From positions 62,001 to 126,000 of the forward strand of contig NZ_JYGT01000007.1 in assembly GCF_000960085.1 (NCBI RefSeq): a stretch of DNA of 64,000 nucleotides. Direction: 5' to 3'. Below, piece after piece: positions 18,331 through 27,804 of the stretch. The translations under genes and the position numbers were made by a program. The notes below the pieces were generated by a model. It ran no database searches. It was not told the origin of the DNA and saw only the letters and a list, made by a program, of their open reading frames with translations. Origin of the DNA: Streptococcus infantis (GTDB lineage Bacteria; Bacillota; Bacilli; Lactobacillales; Streptococcaceae). The stretch's first letter is position 1. Every line of letters starts with the position of its first letter.

Positions 18331-21300
18331 TCAAGTCTTGGCTTCAGAAATTCCTAATATTTCTTGAATTTCAGAAAGTGTCAGACTTCCACGAGACTCT
18401 GTTCCGTCCAAGACTTCTGAGACCAGATTTTTTTTCTCTTCCTGTAACTCTTGAATTTTCTCTTCGATTGTTCCACGAGTTACTAGTCGATAAACTTCAA
18501 CAGCTTGTTCTTGTCCCATACGATGAGCTCTTCCAATAGCCTGTGATTCAACTGCTGGATTCCACCATAAGTCGACCAGAATAACTGTGTCAGCACCAGT
18601 AAGATTGAGACCAACACCACCAGCTTTTAGAGAAATCAAAAATACATCGCGCTCACCTTGGTTAAAGGCCTTGGTCATTTCTTGACGCTCCTGTGATGGT
18701 GTAGAGCCAGTAATCTTAAAGAATGTTAAACCAAGTTTAGGCAGTTCCTCTTCGATGTGGTCAAGCATCCCCCTAAATTGGGAGAAGATGAGTACACGAT
18801 GATTTCCCTCAGCAATTTGACTTAGTAGATCTCGTAAACTATCAAGTTTCCCGCTATCTCCCTTATAATCCTCCATAAATAGGGCTGGAGTATCACAAAT
18901 CTGGCGAAGACGCATGAGTCCTGTTAGAATTTCAACTCGATTTCGTTGAAATTCTGCAGCTGTCACATGCTCTATACGTTCTTGCATCTGTTGTAGTTGA
19001 GCTAGATAGATCGCCTTTTGCTGATCTTCCAGTTCATTTTTATAAACGACTTCTATCAGGTCAGGCAATTCAGTTAAGACTTCTTCTTTTTTACGACGCA
19101 TGACAAATGGTTTTATAAACTGAGCCACTCTCTCAGCTGGTAATTTCATAAAGTCTTTTTTTGCTGGCAAAAGTCCAGGTAAGACTATTTGAAAAATAGA
19201 CCACAATTCGCCAAGGTTATTTTCAATCAGTGTTCCAGATAGAGCAAAAACTGATGGTACCACAAACTTTCTCAACGTTTTCGCAATTTTAGTCTGGGCA
19301 TTTTTCATCACCTGAGCTTCATCTAGAAATAGAAAGTCAAAAGATAAATCCTGATAAATCTCGCTATCTTGCCTGAAAGTAGCATAACTGGTCACATAAA
19401 TCTGATGTTTTTCTGCTAAAATAGTCTCGCGATAAGGCTTCAATCCATGCACAACAACCACATCCAAATTCGGTGCAAATTTTTGAAACTCATCGGCCCA
19501 ATTATAGATGAGACCCGATGGAGCAAGAATCAAGACTTGACTGTTTTCTTGAAGCTGGCTACTCAGAAAGGCAATAGCTTGTAAGGTCTTGCCAAGTCCC
19601 ATATCATCCGCTAAAATCCCACCAAAACCATAATGGTGAAGCATTTGAAGCCATTGAATCCCCTTTTTCTGATAATCTCTGAGATCAGCTTTGATATTCA
19701 GAGCTGTCATCGGAAAATCCTCTGGATGCGTCAAATCGTGCGCCAAATGCCTAAATTCTTCGGTAAATGTTACTTGGTCTTGATCCTTAAAAAGATGAGA
19801 AAGGGTATAAGCCAAAGATTTGCGTGCATGGAAAGAATCACTCTCTATCTCTCCAATTCCCAAATCATCTAAATCCTGACGAATACGTTTGGTCTCTTCA
19901 TCAAAATAATAGACCTGATTAGATGAGCTAATATAATAGTCCTGCTTGGCAACAAGAGCTTTCATTGCTCGATTGATTTCTTCTTGATCTATATCTTGAA
20001 AATCAAATTGAATTTCTAAAAGACTCCCCTTGGATGAGATATGAATTTGAGGTTTCTGAACCTGATAAAGATTTTGCAAACTCTCAGAAATCTGTAATTC
20101 TCCTAGTGCTTCAAAGGCTGGTAATACTTCCTGAAAGAACGTATGGACTGATTCGGCTTTCAAACTCTGACGCCATGAACGGAAATCTGCTTCAAATCCA
20201 GCAGATAAAGCCAACTGAAAAATCTGTTTTTCTAGTTGAATATCACTCGCAAAAGGGAGGTTCTCTAGTTCATTTCGAGTAGTTACTAAGCAAGTTTCAT
20301 ATTGGAACTGCATATCTAAACGAATAGATCCGTCCTCTTCTCGTTCCATGTAGAAAGAGGGACGAAAAGATTGGATGTGAAGCGAGTCAGGTGCCTCTAC
20401 TTTTCCGAGTTCTTTAAACTGGAACAGAGTCGAAGCTAAGAGATCTCGATCACTACAATCAAACTGTAAAATCTTTCTACCACTATGATCTAAAGGAACT
20501 TTTCTAAGCGCATCTAACAAACTAGCCTGTTTTTTCATCATCAGGAAAAAATTCCCCTTGGAGAATAACACTTGTCCTCTGTAAAAGAAATTAAGTCCTG
20601 CCTGTTCGAAAATTTCCATTTCAAAATAGTTGGATTTTTCTTCAATTCTAAATGAAAATAAACCTGCTTGGCCATCAAAGTCTCGGAAAAGAAGATGATG
20701 ATATGTCGAAAGTTGGTGGTCAAACTGAAAGGCATCTAATCCCATCAGTAGGCTAGCACCCTGCTCAAAAAAGGTCTTAGGGAAATAGAGGTGTCGCCCT
20801 TGATTTTGGAAAAAAGTAGGATTGTCTGTTTTCTCCTCAACCAAGCCTAGCAAGAAATTCAAAACATCTTGACCGGCTCTATCAAATTGCTCAAGTTTTA
20901 ATGATGACTCGTAATGTTTTCCAATCATGTAGGGTTTGGTAACTTCTATGACTTTTAAGAAAAGAGGGATATCCCTAATCACATAAAACTTTTCTTGCTT
21001 AGAAAGACCAATTCTTAAGGTCCAGATAATACGATTAGTTCCTGCTTCTACCTGACCCTGTGCAGAAAGCTGATAGAGGTCAGACTGACTAGGTGCTTGG
21101 ATAGACTCCAAGAATTTTCCTCCGAAAGTCACTTGTGTCTCAACAGTTTCTTTTTCTTCCTGATTAGCCTCTAGATTGAGTAAGATTTCTTGCCCTAGTT
21201 GGTCATTTTTTAGGTAATATTCCAATGCCGCCAAATGAACACAGTAACCTCTTTTTTTGAAAAAAGCACAGGTACAAAAAATCAAATCATCATCCAAACT

Positions 21301-21429
21301 ATAGCGAATTTCTTCATCTGCTACACGCGCATAGATGCGATGGTCTTGTTCTTTGATGATTTCAATCTGACCAGTTTCGTAGAGTTCTACTCCCTCCATT
21401 CGAAGCTTTCCTGGAATCAATTTAGCCAT
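18331..21429 (-). CDS. Snf2-family ATP-dependent helicase with SWIM zinc finger
   Basis: 1032-aa SWI2/SNF2 translocase. N-terminal SWIM-type zinc finger CTCAFFKKRGYCVHLAALEYYL (CxC..CxH, near 53-75), a bacterial SNF2-associated domain (to ~560), then helicase core: Walker A DDMGLGKTLQAIAFL near 605, motif II LFLDEAQ, motif III ALSGTLIENNLGELW, and helicase C motifs SLKAGGVGLNLT..VILVDLWWNPAVESQAIGRAHRMGQ. Acts on nucleoprotein; role in streptococci unknown. Promoter TATAAT at 21459-21454 approximately, ribosome site AAAGGGGA. Confidence 0.93.
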   Translation of the reverse strand: MAKLIPGKLRMEGVELYETGQIEIIKEQDHRIYARVADEEIRYSLDDDLIFCTCAFFKKRGYCVHLAALEYYLKNDQLGQEILLNLEANQEEKETVETQVTFGGKFLESIQAPSQSDLYQLSAQGQVEAGTNRIIWTLRIGLSKQEKFYVIRDIPLFLKVIEVTKPYMIGKHYESSLKLEQFDRAGQDVLNFLLGLVEEKTDNPTFFQNQGRHLYFPKTFFEQGASLLMGLDAFQFDHQLSTYHHLLFRDFDGQAGLFSFRIEEKSNYFEMEIFEQAGLNFFYRGQVLFSKGNFFLMMKKQASLLDALRKVPLDHSGRKILQFDCSDRDLLASTLFQFKELGKVEAPDSLHIQSFRPSFYMEREEDGSIRLDMQFQYETCLVTTRNELENLPFASDIQLEKQIFQLALSAGFEADFRSWRQSLKAESVHTFFQEVLPAFEALGELQISESLQNLYQVQKPQIHISSKGSLLEIQFDFQDIDQEEINRAMKALVAKQDYYISSSNQVYYFDEETKRIRQDLDDLGIGEIESDSFHARKSLAYTLSHLFKDQDQVTFTEEFRHLAHDLTHPEDFPMTALNIKADLRDYQKKGIQWLQMLHHYGFGGILADDMGLGKTLQAIAFLSSQLQENSQVLILAPSGLIYNWADEFQKFAPNLDVVVVHGLKPYRETILAEKHQIYVTSYATFRQDSEIYQDLSFDFLFLDEAQVMKNAQTKIAKTLRKFVVPSVFALSGTLIENNLGELWSIFQIVLPGLLPAKKDFMKLPAERVAQFIKPFVMRRKKEEVLTELPDLIEVVYKNELEDQQKAIYLAQLQQMQERIEHVTAAEFQRNRVEILTGLMRLRQICDTPALFMEDYKGDSGKLDSLRDLLSQIAEGNHRVLIFSQFRGMLDHIEEELPKLGLTFFKITGSTPSQERQEMTKAFNQGERDVFLISLKAGGVGLNLTGADTVILVDLWWNPAVESQAIGRAHRMGQEQAVEVYRLVTRGTIEEKIQELQEEKKNLVSEVLDGTESRGSLTLSEIQEILGISEAKT

Positions 21430-21482
21430 AGTTTCCCCTTTACTTTATCTCTTAATTATACCACATTTCTGCCTATGAAAAT

Positions 21483-21515
21483 AGCCTTCTAGGAGTACTT
21501 TTCTCCTAAAAGGCT
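21483..21515. terminator. Hairpin between C-S lyase and snf2
   Basis: 13-bp imperfect stem AGCCTTCTAGGAG (21483-21495) with CTCCTAAAAGGCT (21503-21515), one mismatch. T-runs on both strands; acts as terminator for the C-S lyase gene. Confidence 0.8.
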
Positions 21516-21521
21516 AGTTTT

Positions 21522-22688
21522 TTAATGATTTGAAAAAGTGGTAATGATTCGTTGACAAACTTCTTCCAAGACAGATGTAGGCATGGCTACATTTAAGCGA
21601 GCATGGAGAGCTCCTTCTTCACCAAAGTCCAGGCCTCTGTTCAGGATAACCTTGGCTTCGTCTCTCAAGAGTTTTCTTAGTTCTTCATCGCTAATATCAT
21701 AGGCTGAAAAATCAAGCCAAATGAGATAGGTCCCTTGAGGTTTCATGACATTGATTTTAGTTTCTTTACCAAATACATCCACTACATCATTGATATGCTT
21801 CTCGATCAGTTCTTTAAGTTCTGCTAACCAATCTTCCCCATAGCGATAGGCTGCTTCTGTTGCCAAATATCCCAAACCTGAGATTTCATGTTGATTATTA
21901 GCAAGCTGGCGTTTTTGGAAAGCAACTCTTAACTTTGGATTCTCGATGATAGCGTAAGAATTCTTGGTTCCTGCAATGTTGAAAGTTTTGGTGGCACTAC
22001 TTAAAATGAGTGAAAATTCTTTGAAGGCTTCATTTACCGTATTGAATGACTGATGCTTGTTTCCAAACAAGGCCAAGTCTTGGTGGATCTCATCAGATAC
22101 TAGCAAAACGCCATGTTTTTGACAAAGTTGTCCAATCTTCTCTAAGACTTCCTTCTCCCAAACACGTCCACCAGGATTATGAGGGTTGCAGAGAACGTAA
22201 AGTTTCACATCCTCTTCAACAAAGTCTTTCTCTAATTGATCAAAATCAATCTCAAAAAGTCCGTCTTTTTCTACTAGAGAGTTGGTGATTAGTCTACGAT
22301 TATTGAGCTTAATACTGCGAGCAAAAGGAGGATATACTGGTGTGTTAATGAGCACTGCTTGGCCTTCCTTGGTAAAGGCTTGAATGGCTGTTGAAATAGC
22401 TGGTACTACCCCTTCGATAAAGACTAGGGCATCCTTATCAAAGCGATAACCATGGTGTTTTTCCTCCCAGTTTTGAACGGCTTCAATCAATCCATCACTA
22501 GCATAGGTATAGCCATAGACTAATTGCTCTGCATAGTCATGGACTGTCTGACGAATCTCAGGTAACACCTCAAAGTCCATATCAGCAATCCAGGCTGGCA
22601 ATACTTGACGGTCAGTCTCAGCTTCTTTCCATTTGTAGGTATGATGTCCAAAACGATTGGGCAAGGTCGTAAAATCATATTTTCCCAT
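21522..22688 (-). CDS. PLP-dependent cystathionine beta-lyase/C-S lyase (PatB/MalY family)
   Basis: 388-aa fold-type I aminotransferase-like enzyme. N-terminus FGHHTYKWKEAETDRQVLPAWIADMDFEVLPEI is diagnostic of the MalY/PatB branch; PLP region: NPHNPGGRVWEKEVL, VLLVSDEIHQDLAL and the Schiff-base Lys in SSATKTFNIAGTKNSY. These enzymes split cystathionine or cysteine conjugates and release H2S in oral streptococci. ATG at 22688 with GGAAGGA inside the end of metB; a longer frame to 22724 lies inside metB and lacks support. Second gene of a sulfur operon. Confidence 0.92.
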   Translation of the reverse strand: MGKYDFTTLPNRFGHHTYKWKEAETDRQVLPAWIADMDFEVLPEIRQTVHDYAEQLVYGYTYASDGLIEAVQNWEEKHHGYRFDKDALVFIEGVVPAISTAIQAFTKEGQAVLINTPVYPPFARSIKLNNRRLITNSLVEKDGLFEIDFDQLEKDFVEEDVKLYVLCNPHNPGGRVWEKEVLEKIGQLCQKHGVLLVSDEIHQDLALFGNKHQSFNTVNEAFKEFSLILSSATKTFNIAGTKNSYAIIENPKLRVAFQKRQLANNQHEISGLGYLATEAAYRYGEDWLAELKELIEKHINDVVDVFGKETKINVMKPQGTYLIWLDFSAYDISDEELRKLLRDEAKVILNRGLDFGEEGALHARLNVAMPTSVLEEVCQRIITTFSNH

Positions 22689-22692
22689 AGTC

Positions 22693-23787
22693 TTATCCTT
22701 CCAAGGCTTGACGCAAGTCTTCAATCAAATCTCTCGCATCCTCAATACCAATAGACAAGCGCAAGAGGTCATCTGTCAATCCATAAGAATGACGAACCTC
22801 TGCAGGAATGTCTGCATGGGTTTGAGTAGTTGGGTAGGTAATCAGACTTTCAACCCCACCCAAACTTTCAGCAAAAGAGAACACTTTCAAGGTATTTAAG
22901 ATATGAGGAATACGCTTCTCATCAGCTACTTTAAAGGAAATCATCCCCCCACGTCCTGTATACAAGACTTCTTTGACAGCAGGCGATTGTTCTAGAAAGG
23001 CTACGATTTCTTGAGCATTAGCTGTTGAGCGCTCCATACGGAGTGACAAAGTTTTAAGCCCACGAATCAATTGATAACTATCAAATGGTGACAAAACAGC
23101 CCCTGTTGTGTTGAGATTGTAAAAGAGTTTTTCGTATAAATCCGCACTATCTGTCACAACCACACCAGCTAGAACATCATTATGACCTGCAAGATATTTT
23201 GTTGCTGAATGAAGGACGATATCTGCTCCGTCTTCAATTGGACGTTGATAGATTGGACTGTAGAAGGTATTATCAACGACAACTTTAGCACCTTTAGCAT
23301 GAGCTAATGTTGATAATTTTTCAATATCAAATTCCAACATCAAAGGGTTGGTTGGTGTTTCGATATAAAGTACATCCACATCCTTTTCTAGCTCAGCAAT
23401 CAACTCTTCTTCTGTGTTGGCATAAGTAAAGTGGAAACGTCCTTCCTGTTCCACTTGATTGAACCAACGGAAAGAACCACCGTAAAGGTCACGAACAGCC
23501 AAAACCTTACTTCCTACTGGAAAGACACTAAAGGCCAACACAATCGCAGACATACCTGAACTAGTCGCTAAAGCATATTTGGCTGATTCAATAGCTGCCA
23601 AGACTTCCTCTGCCTTGCTACGAGTTGGGTTTTTGGTGCGGGTATAGTCAAATCCCGTTGATTGACCAAATTCTGGGTGCTGATAAGTCGTTGAAAAGTG
23701 AATAGGTGTAACCAAAGCACCTGTTGCTTCATCAGACTTGATCCCTGCTTGTGCTAAAATTGTGTTGATGTGAAATGATTTACTCAT
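22693..23787 (-). CDS. metB: Cys/Met metabolism PLP enzyme, cystathionine gamma-synthase type
   Basis: 364-aa trans-sulfuration enzyme. Signature FDYTRTKNPTRSKAEEVLAAIESAKYALATSSGMSAI, PLP-binding YIETPTNPLM..VVVDNTFYSPIYQRPIEDGADIVLHSATKYLAGHNDVLAG (Schiff-base Lys in SATKY). Makes cystathionine from an activated homoserine and cysteine; a gamma-lyase role cannot be excluded. Two bases plus ribosome site separate it from the C-S lyase. A perfect MET-box palindrome lies 77 bp upstream of the ATG. Confidence 0.9.
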   Translation of the reverse strand: MSKSFHINTILAQAGIKSDEATGALVTPIHFSTTYQHPEFGQSTGFDYTRTKNPTRSKAEEVLAAIESAKYALATSSGMSAIVLAFSVFPVGSKVLAVRDLYGGSFRWFNQVEQEGRFHFTYANTEEELIAELEKDVDVLYIETPTNPLMLEFDIEKLSTLAHAKGAKVVVDNTFYSPIYQRPIEDGADIVLHSATKYLAGHNDVLAGVVVTDSADLYEKLFYNLNTTGAVLSPFDSYQLIRGLKTLSLRMERSTANAQEIVAFLEQSPAVKEVLYTGRGGMISFKVADEKRIPHILNTLKVFSFAESLGGVESLITYPTTQTHADIPAEVRHSYGLTDDLLRLSIGIEDARDLIEDLRQALEG

Positions 23788-23813
23788 ACAATACCTCCAA
23801 ATCTATACTAACT

Positions 23814-23880
23814 ATTGTACCACTTATTTCCATCTACTCATTTTCTTGTTTTCAAGAGCTAGTTATAGTTTCAAACTATA
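23814..23880 (-). promoter_or_regulatory. metB promoter with MtaR/CmbR-type MET-box
   Basis: TATAGTTTCAAACTATA (23864-23880) is a perfect 8+1+8 palindrome matching the streptococcal LysR-type methionine regulator box (TATAGTTNNAAACTATA-like). The -10 TACAAT lies at 23819-23814 with TGG before it, so the palindrome is centred near -65, the usual activator position. Confidence 0.8.
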
Positions 23881-23882
23881 TA

Positions 23883-23916
23883 AAAAACGATAACCTTTTC
23901 TAAAGTTATCGTTTTT
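23883..23916 (-). terminator. Terminator after aliB
   Basis: 12-bp stem AAAAACGATAAC (23883-23894) with GTTATCGTTTTT (23905-23916); T-run on the minus side. Confidence 0.9.
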
Positions 23917-23929
23917 CTGTTAAAACTCA

Positions 23930-25888
23930 TTATTTAACGTGTTTGGCAAGATCTTCTTGGGCTTTTTTGTTAGATTCTTCTTTTTCTTTCAACCATTTTT
24001 GTCTAGCTTCTTCATACTCAGCTGTTGTGACAATCTTATCTTGCAACTTAACATATTTGTAGGACTCAACACCCTTGTTACCCGCTTGAGAGAAGGCAGC
24101 AGAGAATGGAACTGTTTTTCTGATTCCTGGTGTTCCACCAAGAGATACGTTTGGAAGTGTGAGAGAGCTATCCACCAACCAAGCTTGTGCTTCAGCGTAT
24201 TTGTCATAACGTTTGGTCAAATCTTGTTCAGCATTGGCTTCTTCTAGCATCTTAGTGTAGGTATCCAAGCCAACCGCAGTTGCTTTAGCATTACTTTCAC
24301 CAGGTTCTAAGCCAAGGTTTTGCAATGAACCACCATTTGTAAGGTTAAGTGTATCAAGATAAGTTGATGGATCCTGGTAGTCAGGGCTCCAACCACCATT
24401 GTAGAGGTCATAGTCTTTTTGAGCCGCTGTATTGGCAAGGTAACCGATGCTATCCATTTCTTCTGTAGTCAGCATTTGAATATCGATAACGACATTATCT
24501 GCACCCAAAACAGACTCGATAGATTGTTTGAAGGAACTTGCCTCTTGGACACCCTTCTTATATGATTGGTCTACTGGCAAGTCAAGGTGAATAGGGAATT
24601 GAACGCCCTTAGCTTCCAATTCTTTCTTGGCTTGTGCAAAAGTTTCTTTAGCCTTATCACCATTATAGTAGGCATCTTGTGCATCCGCAAAGTTCACATT
24701 TTGCCATACTTGGCCGTAGTTAACCATCTTAGAAGCTACGACATCCCCAAAATCTTTTCCATCAAGTGTTACAAATGAAGGTGGAACAAGCAAGTTTCTG
24801 ATAATCTTAGTTGCTCCCTCTTCCCCTTGTGACTGAGCCCCATAAGCTTTACGGTCATAGGCAAAGTTAATGGCTTGACGGAATGATTTGTTCAAGACGG
24901 CTTCTTGTTGGGCTGTCTTTTCAGCATCTGTCGTTTTTGATGTGTGGTTATAAGATTTTCGATCTAGGTTAAAGTTATAATAGTAGGATGTTGCACTCTG
25001 CATGCTGTAGATAATATTATCCTTGTATTTCTCTTGCACACCTGCGAAACTTGAACTATTTGGATAGAGACGTGCAAAACTATAGACACCTTCGCTAAAG
25101 TTACGAACGAGCGCATCTTGATCACTTCCATCATAGTAAGTCAACTTGACATCATCTACGAATACATTTTTTGCATCCCAATAGTTTGGATTTTTCTTGT
25201 ATTCAAGTACAGATTTAGATGTGAATGATTTGAGGATGAATGGACCATTATACAAGATATTTGCTGGATCCACTTTACCAAAATCATCCCCTTTTGAGTT
25301 CAAGAAGTCAGCATTTACTGGAAATAGAATAGTTGCAGTTGTTTTTGAATTCCAATAAGGTTCTGGTTGAGTCAAAGTATATTGAACAGTTTGGTCATCA
25401 ATAGCCTTAACTCCAACTGTTGAAAAGTCTGTTGTTTTCCCACTAACGTAGTCAGCCAGACCAGCAACAGAATCTTGCACTAAATACAAGGCTTCTGAAT
25501 TTTTATCTGCAGCATATTTCAAACCTGTCACAAAATCTTGTGCTGTTACAGGCGCATACTCATCACCATCTGCTGTGTACCATTTGGCGTCCTTACGAAG
25601 TTTGTATGTATAAGTCAAACCATCTTGGGAAACAGACCAATCTTCTGCCAATGAAGGAATGTAGTTCCCATATTGGTCATTTTCCATCAAGCCATCTACC
25701 AAGTTTGTAACAACATCACCTGTTGTTGCACGATTTTCTACTAGATAGTTAAGACTGGAAGGATCGTTACTGTATACATAATTGTAAGTCTTTGTAGAAC
25801 TAGCTGAACTACCACAAGCAGTTAATAGTAAACCAGCACTTAAGACGACGCCTGCCAGCGTCAGATATTTTGCCTTAGACTTTTTCAT
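23930..25888 (-). CDS. aliB: Oligopeptide-binding lipoprotein (AliB/AmiA family)
   Basis: 652-aa substrate-binding protein of the oligopeptide ABC importer. Signal peptide with lipobox LLTAC (Cys near 25), then the SBP_bac_5 fold (YNYVYSNDPSSLNYLVENRATTGDVVTNLVDGLMENDQYGNYIPSLAEDW..). Full length and no permease or ATPase gene next to it, so it probably uses the Ami permease encoded elsewhere. ATG at 25888 begins MKKSKAKYL; an upstream in-frame TTG would spoil the signal peptide. Neighbours (metB side, murJ side) match the pneumococcal aliB locus as I recall it, which favours AliB over AliA. Confidence 0.88.
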   Translation of the reverse strand: MKKSKAKYLTLAGVVLSAGLLLTACGSSASSTKTYNYVYSNDPSSLNYLVENRATTGDVVTNLVDGLMENDQYGNYIPSLAEDWSVSQDGLTYTYKLRKDAKWYTADGDEYAPVTAQDFVTGLKYAADKNSEALYLVQDSVAGLADYVSGKTTDFSTVGVKAIDDQTVQYTLTQPEPYWNSKTTATILFPVNADFLNSKGDDFGKVDPANILYNGPFILKSFTSKSVLEYKKNPNYWDAKNVFVDDVKLTYYDGSDQDALVRNFSEGVYSFARLYPNSSSFAGVQEKYKDNIIYSMQSATSYYYNFNLDRKSYNHTSKTTDAEKTAQQEAVLNKSFRQAINFAYDRKAYGAQSQGEEGATKIIRNLLVPPSFVTLDGKDFGDVVASKMVNYGQVWQNVNFADAQDAYYNGDKAKETFAQAKKELEAKGVQFPIHLDLPVDQSYKKGVQEASSFKQSIESVLGADNVVIDIQMLTTEEMDSIGYLANTAAQKDYDLYNGGWSPDYQDPSTYLDTLNLTNGGSLQNLGLEPGESNAKATAVGLDTYTKMLEEANAEQDLTKRYDKYAEAQAWLVDSSLTLPNVSLGGTPGIRKTVPFSAAFSQAGNKGVESYKYVKLQDKIVTTAEYEEARQKWLKEKEESNKKAQEDLAKHVK

Positions 25889-25920
25889 CTCCAGAACCTC
25901 CAAATTTAAATATTTGTATC

Positions 25921-25948
25921 ATTATACAGTTAAAGTTTTTTTAGTCAA
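25921..25948 (-). promoter_or_regulatory. aliB promoter
   Basis: TTGACT (25948-25943), 16-bp spacer, TATAAT (25926-25921). The upstream 25955-26005 is phased A/T tracts that could act as an UP-like element. Confidence 0.8.
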
Positions 25949-26004
25949 GGATTTATGTGTTAAAAATTTACATTTTTCTACATTTTTTATATTTTTTTAT
26001 ATTT

Positions 26005-26045
26005 TTTAAAGAAAAAAAGAACAATCTAAACTTTTTTTCTTTAAA
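26005..26045 (-). terminator. A/T-rich hairpin after murJ
   Basis: 15-bp stem from TTTAAAGAAAAAAAG (26005-26019) and CTTTTTTTCTTTAAA (26031-26045). It has little GC, so terminator strength is doubtful. Confidence 0.5.
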
Positions 26046-26076
26046 AGTTCAAACTGTTCATTTTATTTATAAAGCA

Positions 26077-27699
26077 TTATGATAATTTTAATCGTGTTCG
26101 TAACTGGTCAGCTTTTGCCTTTCCAATAACCTTATCCAAGAGTCGAGTATAGAGACTCATGATTCCGTAGAGCCCACCACCGATTGTACCAATTAAGGCG
26201 ACATAGATGAAGCTCCAGAAACGTCCAGTTGGATGGAAGACAAGTCCAAAAATCCATTGCAAGAATCCAACCAGAATAAACATGACTAAAGTCAAAATAG
26301 TGATCAAGATTGTTCTCTTCAAGATAATCTTTCGGCGAGCACCTGTAATCTGACAGATTTCACGGTACATTAAAACAATTGGGATGATGAGACCGATAGT
26401 CGTTGAAATTAATGGTCCATAACTGTGGAAAATCGCTATTGATGGTAGTTGTAAAACGATCTTAGCAAGCGAACCATAGACAAAATATAGAACTGCCTTA
26501 CGGTTACGAAACATAGCCTGAAGCATTGGAGACAAGACCATATACAAACCTAGGATTGTTGACTGCAAGACTGCAAAGACAAACAAGCCCAAAGCCAAAC
26601 TATCAGGTTTACCGTAAAAGACTGTATAGAGGGGTTCCCCTACCATGACTACTCCAACCGTTGCAGGTAGTAGGAATAAGAAGAGCATGGTAATACTATC
26701 TTGCACCAACCGAGAAGCTGCTGGTAAATCACCCTTGACATAGTTCTCGGTCAAGAGGGGCAAACCAACGCTACCGATTGATACTCCTACGGAAATCAAA
26801 ATCATGGTGATTTTATTAGGATTGGCAGAGAAATAAGAAAACATGACAACCAAATCTTCATTACTATAGTTGGTAAACCACTTCATGCTATTAATAAAGG
26901 TCATTTGGTCCAAGATTTGGAAAAGTTGAATAGCTGAACCTGTTATGATAAAAGGAATAGCTTCCTTAATCGTATCAACCAGCAGACTCTTACTATCAAT
27001 CTTATCTCGAGTTTCAAATACTTTTTGAAGCAAACCTTCCTTGTAAAGGAAATAAAGTAAGACAGCGAAGCTAGCTACCATTCCCACAAAGGCTGCAAAG
27101 GTAGATTGGGTAACTGCTGATAGATAATCTTTTGAACCTAGCTTCATGATGATAAAGGTCGCTAAGAGCATCCAAATAACACGGATAACCTGCTCAGCGA
27201 TTTGGCTCATAGCATAAGGCTTGAGATTATTCATCCCTTGGAAAAATCCACGGATAACACTCATAGATGGGAAAATCAAGACCGCCCACGCTAAACTTTG
27301 CATAATTGGAATTAAGTCCTTACCGACTCCGGAAAGGTCCGCCAACCAAGGTGCAAAGAGGTATAAGATCAAGGCAAAGGCAAGTCCTAGCACAGTCATA
27401 AAGCCCAAGAAACTTCGAATCAGGGCAAAACTATGCTCTTCTTCTTGCATGGTATTGTATTTAGCAACCTGCTTAGCTACAGCCACCGGGATACCTGCTG
27501 TCGAAATCAACAAGAACCAGGCGTAAATATTATAACCCATGGTAAAGAGGCCGTTAGCCGTTGCAGCATAAGTACCCATCCAGATATACCAGGGAATAAT
27601 GTAAATAGCTCCGAGCAGGCGACTGATAAAGTTACTTGCTGTTAGCCAGGCAGTCCCTCGTAACATCTGGGCCTGCTGATGATTATTTTCGTTTGACAT
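26077..27699 (-). CDS. murJ: Lipid II flippase MurJ (YtgP-type MOP family)
   Basis: 540-aa polytopic protein with about 14 membrane helices, of the MATE/polysaccharide-transporter superfamily. N-terminal MLRGTAWLTASNFISRLLGAIYIIPWYIWMG is the YtgP/SpoVB signature; a streptococcal YtgP has been shown to replace E. coli MurJ. Moves lipid II across the membrane. Divergent from murE 105 bp away, which fits. I start at ATG 27699 because GAGGA lies directly before it; ATG 27714 is an alternative with no ribosome site. Confidence 0.9.
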   Translation of the reverse strand: MSNENNHQQAQMLRGTAWLTASNFISRLLGAIYIIPWYIWMGTYAATANGLFTMGYNIYAWFLLISTAGIPVAVAKQVAKYNTMQEEEHSFALIRSFLGFMTVLGLAFALILYLFAPWLADLSGVGKDLIPIMQSLAWAVLIFPSMSVIRGFFQGMNNLKPYAMSQIAEQVIRVIWMLLATFIIMKLGSKDYLSAVTQSTFAAFVGMVASFAVLLYFLYKEGLLQKVFETRDKIDSKSLLVDTIKEAIPFIITGSAIQLFQILDQMTFINSMKWFTNYSNEDLVVMFSYFSANPNKITMILISVGVSIGSVGLPLLTENYVKGDLPAASRLVQDSITMLFLFLLPATVGVVMVGEPLYTVFYGKPDSLALGLFVFAVLQSTILGLYMVLSPMLQAMFRNRKAVLYFVYGSLAKIVLQLPSIAIFHSYGPLISTTIGLIIPIVLMYREICQITGARRKIILKRTILITILTLVMFILVGFLQWIFGLVFHPTGRFWSFIYVALIGTIGGGLYGIMSLYTRLLDKVIGKAKADQLRTRLKLS

Positions 27700-27784
27700 A
27701 ACTTCCTCATTCATTTTTAATAACTAGGAAATGTTCCTTATCTTCCATTATAAACTTTTCCTTGTTACTTGTAAAATTCAGACT

Positions 27785-27804
27785 TTCAGTTTACAATAGA
27801 AAGT
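27785..27804 (+). promoter_or_regulatory. murE promoter, predicted leaderless
   Basis: -10 TACAAT at 27792-27797; the ATG begins at 27805, within one base of the expected +1. No ribosome site between (TAGAAAGT). Confidence 0.65.
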
